DNA of 64,000 bases. It comes from Torymus aiolomorphi. Taxonomy: Eukaryota; Arthropoda; Insecta; Hymenoptera; Torymidae. The translations under genes were made by a program, and so were the position numbers. The notes under the pieces were generated by a model. The model made no database searches. It was not told where the DNA came from and saw only the letters and a program-made list of their open reading frames with translations. Positions 32,499 through 43,798 of the stretch are shown here, in pieces (within the stretch, counting starts at the first letter, position 1; every line of letters starts with the position of its first letter). The stretch is from the NCBI GenBank assembly GCA_036365515.1, contig CM070874.1:38428083-38492082 (forward strand), read 5' to 3'.

Positions 32499-33120
32499 CT
32501 ACCACCCCCCTTCCAGCCGATGAAAATTGCAAAAATCCAATAAAAAAAATACCAAAAGATAAGATTTAAACTGCTCCTTCTAAAAATATTTGTTATGATA
32601 TCTGCTGCCTTTTAATTATTACAACAGAAATTAAATAAATTAACCATTTTTTTACGTCTTTAACGATGATATAAGGGACTAAAGAAATAATATCCCTCTT
32701 AGTGTCGATATTTATAATTTCCATACTAAGAGAGATATTATTTCTTTAGTCAATTGTCTTAATACACTTGGAAACATTCACAAACTTAGAAGAAAGTTGG
32801 CGGCAGGTTTGCCATATAAAACGCTTTTTATTTGTTATCTTGAAAACTTTAATGATTTTAAAAAATCTGATGGTGGAGCAATTTAATATTAATTAGGAGC
32901 CGATTACTGCTATTTTTATTTTATTGAGAGCAGTTTTATTAAGCAGGATCGAGTTAATTAAAAATGTAATAATGATTAATTTATTTAATTTTTTTTGCAT
33001 TAATTAAAAGGGAGCAGATACCATAACAAATACTATTGGAAGGAGCAGTTTAAATCCTATCTTGTGGTATTTTTTTTATTGAATTTTGGAAATTTTCATC
33101 GGCTGGGAGATGGGTGGTAG
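32499..33120. mobile_element. 622-bp foldback MITE with 5-bp GTGAG duplication
   Basis: The left end is CTACCACCCCCC and TTCCAGCCGATGAAAATT. The right end is the complement, AATTTTCATCGGCTGGGAGA and GGTGGTAG. Arms run about 140 bp, including AGATAAGATTTAAACTGCTC and its complement. GTGAG is found at 32,494-32,498 and 33,121-33,125. A nested inverted repeat (TAAAGAAATAATATC) sits at 32,670-32,760. It is non-coding. Confidence 0.85.
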
Positions 33121-33125
33121 GTGAG

Positions 33126-33574
33126 CTGCAGCGCATGCGCATGTGCGCACACTCACATGGGTAAAGCCAACATGCCAGCAGTGTCACCGCCATCACGTGA
33201 ATGACGATGCTATACACATTACCCATGTGAATATATGATGTTGTAATTTTTATATCGTTTATTGCGATTATTGCGAATTGCGTAAAATCGAGCTCGCATT
33301 GTCATCACTTTGCATAAACATCTATATATTATACGTAATACGTTATACACGAACAATATGACATGACTTGATAACCATTGCGCGGTAACATGTCTGTAAG
33401 AGACGGTCACTAATGTTTTTTAGACGGTAAATTTTTCGCTTATTAGTTTTACTGTTTACCATATGGTAACAAAAACTACTTTTCTTTTTTTAATAGTATG
33501 CAAAATCATAAGTGCATTGCCCTTCGTAATGACATTATTAATCAATTTTCGCTTTTATAAAAATACAATATTCT
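33126..33574. other. Spacer, AT-rich, no gene seen
   Basis: It includes a short GC-rich GCAGCGCATGCGCATGTGCG stretch at 33,128, then AT-rich DNA. No supported feature. Confidence 0.4.
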
Positions 33575-33725
33575 CCTGAGTATTGCGGTCGTGTCTATTA
33601 TGTAAAAACGAAGTTTTTACAAAGGGAGGGGACGGGCGACGAGTGAAGTGAGGAGCAGGTGTGTGTGGGGGTGAGGGGGGATGGCGTGCCGAAGGCACGC
33701 TGGGGGGCGCAGCCCCACTAGTTTT
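33575..33725. repeat. GC-rich dispersed repeat, + orientation
   Basis: TGAGTATTGCGGTCGTG, GTAAAAACGAAGTTTTTAC, GGGCGACGAGTGAAGTGAGG and GGGGGGCGCAGCCCC follow one another. The same order, reverse-complemented, is at 55,548-55,715 (GTAAAAACTTCGTTTTTAC and so on). GTAAAAACGAAGTTTTTAC is a near-perfect hairpin. Confidence 0.75.
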
Positions 33726-34111
33726 TTACGTGCTATATCTCGAAAAGTATATTTTTAGTATTTTGTTTTACCTATAATATTGAAAGCTATCCTTTTTTTA
33801 GGTAGGAAAGGTTATTTCCCAAAAAGTGTCCAAGATGTTTTATGCTATGCAAATAAAACGCGAAAGATTATATGCACGGCAGGGCGAAAGCATATTCTAC
33901 GCTACGCGCGGTACAGCGCGGTTTGCCGTGCGACACGGAATCATTTATTTTTCATTCGGTAGGTGGCATCCACACTTTTTACTCTGTATGCAAATTGTCA
34001 CGTCAAAAGTATATAATTACCATAACTTTTATCTTTTTCATCCTCGAATTTTTTCGAATTTGTCGTTGATAGCAAAGAAAAAGCTTGCCATTTCTGTTAT
34101 AAACGATTAAA

Positions 34112-34696
34112 ATGGATTCACATTGGAAATTGAAATGTATAAATCCTTTAAATAAAAATGAAAACTCTGCATCTAAGAATTTTACTGATTTTCTTACACT
34201 TTTAAGAAGTGCATTACCTTTAGTACCCGAAAATGCTAAAATATATTTAACCTGTCGACGCCAAATTTATAATCAGAAATCAAATTTACCTCAAACTGAT
34301 GCTAAAAAAGCTAAAATAGTGTGCGATGATGAATATCATAAAGCTGGTGTTGCAGTTCTCCAACAAATTAAGAAAAAATTTTTAAAGTTAAGAAATAAGC
34401 AAGAAAGAATTCAGCTATTAACTCTTGCACCGGAGTTTTGGTCTCGTAAGAACTTGGTGCGAGAATTCAATTGCAGTGAACGGGAGGCTCGTGAAGCGAA
34501 AGATTTGGTAGCAAATAGCAGAATATTTTCAATGCCTGCTAAGAAACGTGGCAAACTACTTCCAGCTGATACTGTAAATACTGTCAAATCTTTTTATGAG
34601 AGAGATGATGTAAGTCGAATCATGCCGGGTTCAAAAGATTATCTATCTATTAAACAGAGTAATGGCAAAAGAGAACATATTCAAAAAAGATTACTG
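34112..34696 (+). pseudogene. Transposase-like 'gene C', N-terminal part, interrupted by a 16.4-kb insertion
   Basis: The frame from the ATG at 34,112 is open to the insertion point at 34,696 and continues in phase at 51,131. The N-terminal region is Lys-rich. It then has a helix-turn-helix-like segment, LTLAPEFWSRKNLVREFNCS, a hinge KKRGKLLPADTV, and the block FYERDDVSRIMPGSKDYL shared with the copy near 63,360 (FYESDDNSRIMPGYKDS). I recognise this as a repeated, uncharacterised transposase-like family of invertebrate genomes but cannot name it. No stop or frameshift occurs before the insertion. The 37 codons after 34,696 belong to the inserted element. Confidence 0.7.
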
Positions 34697-34849
34697 CACG
34701 GAGAGAAATTCCGTAGTTACAATTACCAGAGTTCGCTAGTAATTTTGTCACAGACCGACTCAAATGAACTCTTTATAAGATTTCTAACAAATTGTACGAG
34801 AAAAAAATAATTTTTATCATTCACATTCGAAAAATTGATAAATTCCATA

Positions 34850-34945
34850 TAAAAAATTACAATAGTACATGGTAAAATTTATGACGTAAGAAATATTCAA
34901 AGACGTTCTATAAATTTTTACCAGGTACTATTGCAATTTTCATTA
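34850..34945. repeat. Left subterminal inverted motif of the CACTA-like element
   Basis: TTACAATAGTACATGGTAAA and its near complement TTTTTACCAGGTACTATTGC face each other across 45 bp. Related words (TACAATAGTGCCTAGTAAAA) lie at the right end, 51,005-51,030, and at 38,805-38,890. Subterminal repeats of this kind bind the accessory transposase in plant CACTA elements; that role is only suggested here. Confidence 0.5.
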
Positions 34946-35159
34946 GAAACTTTAGACTTATGAAAAGTATTCTAGTAATTTTTACAAGAAACCTAAAACT
35001 TGTTATAAACTCAAGCCGACCCAACCTGTTTGCGCATGCGCAGTATGCCAGAAATGACGCGCTTTCGGCGTTGCTGGCGCTGGCGTGCCGGCGTTCGCGT
35101 TGCCGGCGTTCGCATTGCGGCGCCGCATTTTCTTTTATCAAGAGCACGTGCACACATAA

Positions 35160-37912
35160 CCTGCAAAGTTGATTCTTCAGCAGTCGGCGCAAGATTCTGA
35201 TTTCAACATCTACGCTACTTTTGTAAGTATAAAATTTGATGTATGTGTGTAAGAATGTTTAAAAGTAAGTATTATTTAATCGTTTTTAGAGTAGATCATG
35301 ATGAATGAACAACAAGGCGCACAGGTAAGGGATAAGTATACATAAAGGTTAAAAGGGCGTATAGATTGCATGTTGCCGTTGCGGCTTGTAGTATGCCGAT
35401 GTCGGTTATTATTGAAAGCGAAAGAAAGGGAAAGAGAAAGACATTATCAAAACCTCACTTCTATGAAGACAAGAGAAACTCCCCCCCCCCCCCCCCCCAG
35501 GCAACTACGCAACACGTATATACAAAGTGCAATCAACGCTTCTTATGTATACTTGATATATTTGTACAATCCTAACCTATATTTGCATCCAGTGATCCAT
35601 CCTTAAAAAGTCCTTGATAATTTACCAAACGTATTTATTAAATTTTTATTCATTAATTTACTTTTATCTATTATTAATTCCTTTACTTATATAAGGATTC
35701 TGGTGCAAGTGATAGTGAAGACGGACAAACCCATTCTTTGGCTCCTGTGAGAAAGGAGAAAGGTTGTGCATGATTCATCAGTAGCAGTATCGTCAATAAC
35801 TTCAAATGCAGGACCTTCGACATCTAATGCCCATAATGATTCCAATCAAGACGAAATTAGGAATAATCCTTCAACAGCATTAATACAAAATACCTCTGTG
35901 CTTGAGAATTCAGAACCTTCTATTGAAGTAGAAAATTTGCTAGAAAATGATGATTTGCTTCTTGATATAGATACTGTAAAAATTTTAATTTACATCTTTG
36001 TTGTACTATTTATTTTAATTTTTTGTTTTTGTATGTTCCTTTGTGAAATATTTTACGTTTTTCAGGGTTTAGAACAGTATTTAGAAGCCAATGGGATTGG
36101 AAAAGAGATACTAAAGGAATATCAACAGAGTGGTGATTGGCTGAAAAAGACAACACGCAGTAAATTGGTGAGGCTTGTTATACGACGGGAAAAAGATTGT
36201 CAACTTAAGAATATACCTGTTGAGAAGCATCTTGATAAATTTGAGTATGTATTACACAGTTACAGGCTTTTTGATTGAATAGTTATTAGTTATGCCTTAG
36301 ACTTAGATTTTACACTTAAATATCTAGATTTATATTTAAATTTGTAAAAATGTCAATTTAATTTTGCAAAAATAATTTCAGAATCACTACAAAAAGATTT
36401 ATCATCTTGTCACGTGAAATTACAAGAATTTTTAAAAAAGAGAGCCCAGCAACTTACTACTCTCCTTATAAAAAAGTTGGTGATCAGGAGATACCTACTT
36501 CAGGTAAATTGTGGGATAATTTTAATTATGAAAAAAAGCGTTCAAGAATAATTGGATTAGTCCGTCCAAAAGCTATTAGTACAGCTCCTCTGCATATAAC
36601 AACTTCTGACGGTAAGATTGAATTTAATTTAATACAATTTGTAAGTCAGGACGTTAATTTAATTGTTCATAATTCTTTTTTTTACAGAAACAGAAAAATT
36701 GGAGTGGCTCAAACATAATATTGATGATTGGATGACAGTGGAACAATTTTGGAAGGATACTTTTGAGGCTCGACGAAAACAGCTGATGGTAGATAAAATA
36801 TCTATCCATGAATACATTGACACTTATTTATGTTTGACTGTTAAACAAGGTACTTCATTGGTAAGTTTCGTTAATATTTTCTTGCTTATAAGTGATTCAT
36901 TTATTCGTACGTTCAATTTATATTTTTTTTAGATTGAAAGTGATTTCAAAGTATTACATCCTAACTCAAATATTATTTGTAATGCTGATTGGAAAACATT
37001 GAAGAACTGTATAAAAAATTTTTTGAGGGGAGTACAGGAAAATATCTGCCCGTCAGATCGTAGTTTGATCTTGACATTGTTGTCTAATGTTTTGTCTGAC
37101 GGTATATATCTGAAGTTAATAAAAAAGGACATTAGTGAAAATGATTGTATGATTATTTATTTTATAAAAAATCGTATTTTCAGGCAAAGAAGATTTTTTA
37201 GTATTTTATCTTTTACCATATGTGATAACATCACAACGTGCCAGAAAAAGGAAAGTTAAAAATCTAGAAGAAGCTGCAAATAGAAATAATAGAAGGCCGA
37301 GAAAATTATCGATTCAAGAAAGACGGGAAACTTTCATCTCATATTTACAGGTATTATTTCAAACATTTACAGGTAAATTCAAACTTTAACTTCGATTTTT
37401 ATCTATAATAAACAATTTATTATGTATATATCTCTCACGTACGATGAGTTCGAGATAAGGGTAGGTGCATCGAGAGTAAAATTAATGCTGCCGAAAAATC
37501 GATTGCTCTATTATGAATTTTTATGTTATGTTTATTTTATTTTTAATTTTTAGACATTTGCAGATTTAAACTCAGCACTGCAAAATTTAAAAACAAAACT
37601 GAGAGAGGCTGGACAACCTTTACAACCGTTGATCGTTTCCATAGGAGAATTAACCAATGTGCATCAATATATGGTAGTTATCAAGGAAGAGTTATATGAA
37701 AAAAAAAACTTGCTTTGATGCGATTGCTTTGGCGTTTAAGATGTTTTTTGCGTTCGATTGTAAATATCCGGAAAATTCTTTAACTTTGTGGCTTTTTATA
37801 CAAAAATGCATATTTGGGCTGAATTTGGAAACTGATATTAATAATATATCATTAAATATTACCGTAGGAAGTTACTTAGAAAAACCCTCAAGCAAAAATC
37901 TTAAAACTATTA
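35160..37912 (+). pseudogene. Gene A of the CACTA-like element: multi-exon, unknown function, decayed
   Basis: A GC-rich start region (35,030-35,130, with TGCGCATGCGCA) is followed by exons with good splice borders. These are a leader ending at 35,222, 35,290-35,324 (ATG at 35,298), 35,696-35,975, 36,066 to about 36,248, about 36,382-36,612, 36,688-36,860, 36,933-37,101, 37,184-37,350 and 37,554 on. Blocks include GLEQYLEANGIGKEILKEY (a SAM-like small helical segment), SGKLWDNFNYEKKRS, LEWLKHNIDDWMTVEQFW and PYVITSQRARKRK. Phase is kept across 36,860/36,933, 37,101/37,184 and 37,350/37,554. Breaks are a frameshift near 35,760 and one at the A10 run near 37,700. The protein resembles a multi-copy insect family of unknown role found beside transposase genes. 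Confidence 0.6.
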
Positions 37913-37914
37913 TA

Positions 37915-38451
37915 ATGCCGTTGTGTGATTTTTGTGATGGTAATTTTGATACTGAAGTATCATTGTTTTTGCATATAAAAAATATCCACAAAAGTGCTGA
38001 TAGTTATACGTGTATATTTCAAAACTGCAAACGATCGTACAAAAAGATACATTCATTTCAAGAACATGTAAAAAACAAACATGAGATTTTGAAATGTGAA
38101 ACAAATGATAGTTCACAAAAATCTGTGTTATTATTAAAAGAGACTGAGGAAATAGATTCAAATTCCGCATTTTGTATCCAAAATGTAACGTATGACGAGG
38201 ATAGTAACTTCAATTGTTATAGTTTTTCTAATAACAATTATTTTATTCCATGTGAGAATTATAATAATTTAGGTGAACATAATATGACACATTTAACAAA
38301 CAATTATTTAGATTATTTAGGAATTCAGTATGTTGCGAATCTCAATAACTACACAGACTTACATAGGCGTAGAGTACAGTCAATTATAAATAACACCAAA
38401 GAAATGTGTGAAAAACTACACGGAAAAAAATTCCTTATGAAAAATTACTAG
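37915..38451 (+). pseudogene. Gene B of the CACTA-like element, 5' part: C2H2 zinc-finger N-terminus
   Basis: From the ATG at 37,915 the protein begins MPLCDFCDGNFDTEVSLFLH, then CIFQNCKRSYKKIHSFQEHV. These are two C2H2 zinc fingers (C-x2-C-x12-H-type and C-x4-C-type) of the kind found at the start of animal TNP-like transposases. An Asn-rich linker and HRRRVQSIINNTKEM follow, ending at a TAG at 38,449-38,451. The upstream frame is open through gene A's last exon, so A and B are continuous here with no stop between them. About 130 residues expected before the next conserved block are missing; the rest of the gene resumes at 45,742 after the gypsy insertion. Confidence 0.7.
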
Positions 38452-39399
38452 ATTTTCGACTAAACGTGGGACATACTTGATTTGTTGGGAAATTTTATAT
38501 ATTTCCATAAACAATAACAATATTTTCAATTAAAAAGTGTATTATCATGCAAGAAATATTACTATTTTTTATGGTAAAAATTTTAGGTATAAAACTTACA
38601 ATATAAAAAGACCCCGCACACAATGTATGGGAAAAAATCATTCGGTCAAATTTTGGGGGGTTTTGCCCATGAGAACTTTTGTTCAGGACCTCAAGATCTA
38701 TCTTTTCCCCAAGTTTGATCCAATTTGACCGAATGATTATTTTCCATACATTGTGTGCGGGGTCCTTTTTAATTTTAATAAAAGATAAAATAAAGTTTAC
38801 AAGAACATATACTACAATTTTACTAGATAGTATTGCAAAATGTACTATTTCTACATATTCCTGTGTAAATTTATAATTTTTAAAATACACTCTAGTAAAA
38901 TATGAGTAATTCTCTTGTAAATACATAGAGAGTAGTTATCAATTCCGAAGGATACCGGTGATTTGAAACGGTCAGGTGACCTATGTAGTGACGGAGCCGC
39001 TAGCGACAACGAAAGGGGATTTCGTACTTCCGTCGACATCGGTAAACAGCATTCTAGTTTTAGAAAAAACCTTACGATAAGTGAATACAAAAGTCTTTGA
39101 AAAGTCTTTGTCAAGTACTATAACAACAAGAAGAGATAAACTGGAAAATTCTGCGTTTTGAGAAAAAATCTAAACGTGTAACAAATCTTTTATTTTTCCG
39201 TTGAAGCGTAACGTACGACATTTCAAAACAAAGCACGCCTAGTCTCGTGTTCTACAAATTCCTGAGTTTGGAGAATTTTGCTTTGCATATCTTAAAGGAT
39301 TGATAGTAAGTATTTTCATTACTTTTTTTATCATTTTAAAATGTAGTAGATAGCACACAGCTATATCATACATAATTATTAGGTATAACCTCGACTTGT
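38452..39399. other. Gap in gene B: MITE plus spacer
   Basis: AT-rich DNA with a 155-bp MITE at 38,610-38,764 and, at 38,800-38,935, words like the element's subterminal motif (ACAATTTTACTAGATAGTAT). After 38,940 no gene is seen; the exact left border of the gypsy element could not be placed. Confidence 0.45.
38610..38764. mobile_element. 155-bp MITE with ~45-bp inverted ends
   Basis: GACCCCGCACACAATGTATG and, further in, TCATTCGGTCAAATT are mirrored at the right by AATTTGACCGAATGATT and CATACATTGTGTGCGGGGTC. The centre is a non-coding ~60-bp loop. A clear target duplication is not visible. Confidence 0.85.
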
Positions 39400-41066
39400 A
39401 GGTTATTGTCCGTGCACAGCCATAGTGAAGTTACGTCATCGTCGAGAAAGTCTGTGACGATGTCACATGTATCGGCATCCTCAGCAGCTTCGAGCACATG
39501 CTCGACCGGCTCCGCCATGTTGTGCGCGCCGGCAGCAAGGATGTCGAGCGGGTTGCGCACACACTCACACACGCACTTAGACCCCACGGCCGGGTTGAGC
39601 AGCAACACGGGATGCGATAGACTTAGACGTGCGAGGGGGGAGGGGCCGAGAGAGAACAGGCGGACGAGTGAGCCGCGTAACCCGGTGAGCGGCGTCGAGA
39701 GCCGACGTCACGAGCGCGCGATGTGGACGATATCAGTAGAGGCGCAGACTGAGCACCGCGCAAGTAGTCCGCGCAGGAAGAATAGTGGGAGTATGCAGGA
39801 GTATACGTGAGAGATACGCTATCGCTCAGCAGCAAGACAGGCAGGCAGGTGCCGTGCGGGGAGAGAGAAAGAGTAGTTGGAAGGGAGAGGGCACCGGCCG
39901 CCGGATAGTCAGGCAGAGCGTGTGTACTGGGAGAAGAGAGAGAAAGAGAGAGATAGAGGGAGAGAGAGAGAGAGAGAGAGGGAGAGTAGAACTAGTGCAC
40001 GCGGCCATGAATACGTAAAAGGATAGAGAGAGGAGCGCTGTGTAATAGCTTACGTATAGATTAAGTAGCGATATAGAATGGTAAGCGCGCACGATAGTTG
40101 AGTACCGGGCGGCGCAACAAGTGAGATAGGGGCCGCGTATGTTCACGCGTAGACCTATCACAACTCAAAGTAGTTGCGAGTCATGGCCTGGTGGACAAAA
40201 GTGAGCAAGTCCGAGGGCGCGGACCAATGAATGGTATCCACGTAAGGGAGAAGAATCAGAACGGAGGGCTCGGGCTTGATCGCTTCGTGGAAGAGCGCTC
40301 TCTTGTTCTCCAACCAGCAGCAGCAGTAGTCGCATTAGCCACAGATATAACAGTTGCATTAGCCACGTATATAACAGTCGCATTAGCTTCACTGTGCTAT
40401 AGTACTAGTAGTGTACTAAGAGTCGTGTTGTGAGGAAACAAGGATTATTTGTAAGTAGCTACGGGTCGAGAGCTCGTTAGAATAGGGAAGTAGAATCGAG
40501 ATAGTAGTAACAGTCCGTGTGTCGTCCAGGGGTCGAGTAGTCTTATCGCGAGCAGTATAGGTGCAGATTGGCCGACGAAGCTGAATCGCTCCAGAGTGTG
40601 TCGAGGCGGAATTCAACTTTCGAGATTATTGTGGTCGGGTATTTTCTCTCTTTACAGGTTCAAGGGCTATGAGACGAACTTGGAAGGAGACGCCATCTTG
40701 AGCAAGGGGCCTGACGCAGCAGCTAGCCGCCATTTTTGGGAGTTTCTCACTCAATCCAACTTTTAATAAAGTTACATTAATCTCCAAGTATTATAATTGT
40801 TATTATTTGCGAGTGTGGTTGTGCTGTCTCTCGAGTCTTATTTTCAGGAATAAAAGAAAATTATCAGCGTGGGTAGCCAGTAACGTAATACTGTCTCATC
40901 GTTGGCATAACGGGAGTTGTGGTTGTTGCTCACCATTAGAACCCCCTTTATCGAGATATAAGTCTTAGTCAGGAGTCACGAAGGTAAAGTGGTTTAGTGC
41001 TTGTTCTGGGGTCGTTTTGATAAACGAGCTCTATATAGTGGATATAACAAAGCACTACGTCACAAA
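39400..41066 (+). promoter_or_regulatory. Presumed gypsy 5' LTR region
   Basis: The sequence is GC-rich with GAGA tracts (39,920-39,985), an AATAAA at 40,764 and a downstream T/G-rich stretch, as expected of an LTR R/U5 region. It ends just before a primer-binding-site-like TGGCGCCCAAC at 41,067-41,077. Without a 3' LTR the start cannot be set. Several open frames here are of biased composition and not convincing genes. Confidence 0.4.
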
Positions 41067-41077
41067 TGGCGCCCAAC
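41067..41077 (+). promoter_or_regulatory. Primer-binding-site-like sequence
   Basis: TGGCGCCCAAC begins with TGGCGCCC, the 3'-end complement used by tRNA-Lys-primed elements, and lies at the expected place between LTR and gag. The match stops after about 9-10 bases. Confidence 0.4.
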
Positions 41078-41369
41078 TAATTAATGGTAGCAAAAACGGG
41101 TCGAGTTGAGATAGTGTTTGTGTCATATGCGGTGAAGGTGTAATTAGTGGCAGTGAATAAGTCGAGTAAGAGTGGTGATAAAGTGCTGTCAGTACGAAAG
41201 TAAGAAAAGGAAAAAATGGCTCAGGAAGGGGGATTCTTAAGTGAATTGTGGGTCGAGAATTTTCTTTTCAGGTTGATCATCGGAGTGTGTTAGAAATTTG
41301 GAAACGGAAAAATCATTCCGTTACTAGACAACTCGGGGTTTAATTTGAAACGAGAACTCTTCCTGTCTA

Positions 41370-41516
41370 TCGAGTATTTGAATTTACAGGTTCGAGTATT
41401 TGAATTTACAGGTTCGAGTATTTGAATTTACAGGTTCGAGTATTTGAATTTACACGTTCGAGTATTTGAATTTACAGGTTCGAGTATTTGAATTTACAGG
41501 TTCGAGTATTTGAATT
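41370..41516. repeat. 22-bp tandem repeat in the gypsy leader, 7 copies
   Basis: TTCGAGTATTTGAATTTACA plus GG repeats seven times with almost no change (one copy has ACG for AGG). It lies between the primer-binding site and gag. Confidence 0.95.
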
Positions 41517-41606
41517 AGAGCTCAACATTGAATAATCACGAATACGGGTCGAGTTCTATTTTCCTGTATCCCTTCTGGTGGTGAGGCATTACATAGCGCG
41601 CGCAAC

Positions 41607-43798
41607 ATGGCAACTAAAAAAGCCAAGAAAGTGGACCAATATCAAGCCAGGATGAGAGAGCTCAGTAATAATCGGGAGTATAGAGCCCGGTTTCGTGATG
41701 TGATGAGGAAATCGAGCGAAGAGGTTGAAAGTAACCTACAGGAATTAGGTCTCAATGATCACGGTAGCCATCGAGCTAAGACAGAGAGATTGTTTCGAGC
41801 TTGCCTACGGACGGTGGGGGTAACGGAAGTGCCATGGTTCCCAGAAACGGATGAAGCCGAAGGCAAAGACGTGCCATCGGAGGACGAATTGGTAATGGCC
41901 TTTAGTGACGTCAACCAAGAGTACGAGACGGAAGAAGAGGATGAACGATCTCGACGAAAGGAAAATACTGGGGTCAGAGACACACTGTGTATTATCCCAG
42001 AGACAGAAGCGGAAGTCGAGGTCACCAGAAACCGAGGATATCGGGAACACAGGTGCCCCCTAGAGACAGCAGTAATGGAACAGTTCCCAGGATCACTATC
42101 AGCAGGGAGCATAACTTAAACTCAAAGCAGAGGGAAAATAGGGGGTTGGAAAATTCAGTGGACAGGCAATATTTGATGCCACTGCAACTACCTTACGAGG
42201 CGGCGAGTACTAAGGCAAGAGGGAGCACACCTAGCTCGCGGTTGCTAATAGCACACATGCCAAGCCTTCAAGCGCAGTCAAGGAACGACGAATCATGCCA
42301 TAGGTTGAGAATTAGACAGTTGGGCGACAGGCCAAGACATACGCGGGATTTCGAGATCGACAACAGAAGAGAGGACTTAGATGAAGAGTATGAATCGAGG
42401 GAAGGACGATTCGTAAGAGTTACTAAACAGATGACAACTCGTTCTACCCCCCGACGACGCAGGAAAATAGCGCTTCCAGACAGCTCGACTTCCGACTCGG
42501 AAGAAGGAATTCCGACACTGTCCTCGAGTAGGCTGTGGGCTGATTTTCGAGATCTGAGCCCGCAAAGCAATGATTCGAGAGAAAGATATGTGACTCCTCG
42601 TAACCGACGAAATCGAGGGGAGGAATCACATGTGAGGCAACAGAGGTCACGGCGAGATTATTACCCGGAAGAGGCACCGGCAATTCGAGATAACAGTTTG
42701 TACGTAATAAAAACTTTGAAGAGCTGGGGTCTGAGGTACCCTGGTGATGTTAAGGACTCAGCAGAGCAGTTCTTATCACGCCTGAAGGCGTGTAAAAGAG
42801 CCACTGGGATCAGGAAGATATAGAACTATGGGACTTCACAATATTCGAGAAGGCCTTCAGACGCCAATTTATTGGTGAACTACATGAGGACGATATCATG
42901 GAAGAACTGAGGGCACGTTACCAAGGTCTGAAGGAAAAGGTGTCCCTATTCTTAACAAAATTTCGAAGAATCATTGCTCACTTAAAGAGACCACCTTCAT
43001 TAAGAGAACAACTGAACTTGGCGTTCTCTCACCTACGACCAGACTATCAAGATTACCTATGGGATAAGAGGTTAGATAGCTTCGAGGCAATCGAGAAATT
43101 TGGCAGGGAATTTGAGAGACGAGAGGCGATTAAGGAGAGATATCACTCTCCGCCTCGTCGAGACAAATCGAGAATTCCAGGGACAACATACAGTGGCCTG
43201 TACCGCAGCACACACAAAGTAGCGGCGGTGGGGGGAGTCTTCTAGTGAAGGGGAGAGCAGCCAGCCGGAGAGAGGGAAGAGTAAAAAGAAAAACAAAAAG
43301 GACGGAGCAAAGAGAACGGAAGGAGAAGTGGCAGCAGTGAATAACCCCGGCGGACCGGAACGGTCCAATGGGAAGGAGGGTAGAAGCTCAGTCCCTACAA
43401 CTCAAGCATCAAGCGGTTCACCACCTAGAGGGAAGATTCAGGAGAATGAGATAACAAAGCCTGATGGATACAGCAGCCAACCGGCGCCATATTGTGCGCC
43501 AGCGGAGAACTCGAGACCTTGGGGGGGGGGGGGGGGGTCGAGCTTTGTAGGACCATGTTTCATTTGCCAATTAGTAGGTCATCGAGCAGCTGACTGTTCA
43601 AAAAGAGCTTGTTATACATGCGGGAAAAAAGGACACTTTTCTCGTGATTGTCCAACAGAGCAAGGGCAGCAGTGCCAAGGGTGTGGCAAGGAGGGTACCA
43701 TACTAAAGGAGTGCCCTAATTGCCGCCATATTGTGTTAGCTTTGAGAAACGGGCCCGCCAGGACGCAATCGAGGCCCCTGCGTCCTGCGCAGGAGTAA
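41607..43798 (+). pseudogene. Gypsy gag, broken in several frames
   Basis: The ATG at 41,607 opens a basic N-terminus (MATKKAKKVDQYQARMREL). The frame changes near 42,050-42,119 and at 42,823-42,898. The capsid-like core SWGLRYPGDVKDSAEQFLSR and FLTKFRRIIAHLKRPPSLRE follows, then LRPDYQDYLWDKRLDSFEAI. Another shift leads to the nucleocapsid part (43,328-43,798). There CFICQLVGHRAADC, CYTCGKKGHFSRDC and CQGCGKEGTILKEC give three CCHC-type or near-CCHC knuckles (the third has no normal histidine). A G-run of about 18 bases at 43,520 sits in the frame. Pol follows in the -1 frame with about 78 bp of overlap, which suggests -1 frameshifting in the parent. Confidence 0.82.

Noticed and set aside
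33826..34110. 94-codon frame just upstream of gene C
   Set aside because: Composition and overlap with two other frames suggest chance; it probably lies in the leader of gene C.
39406..40433. Several frames (134, 77, 80 codons) on the + strand
   Set aside because: They lie in the presumed gypsy LTR/leader, are of biased composition and show no domain.
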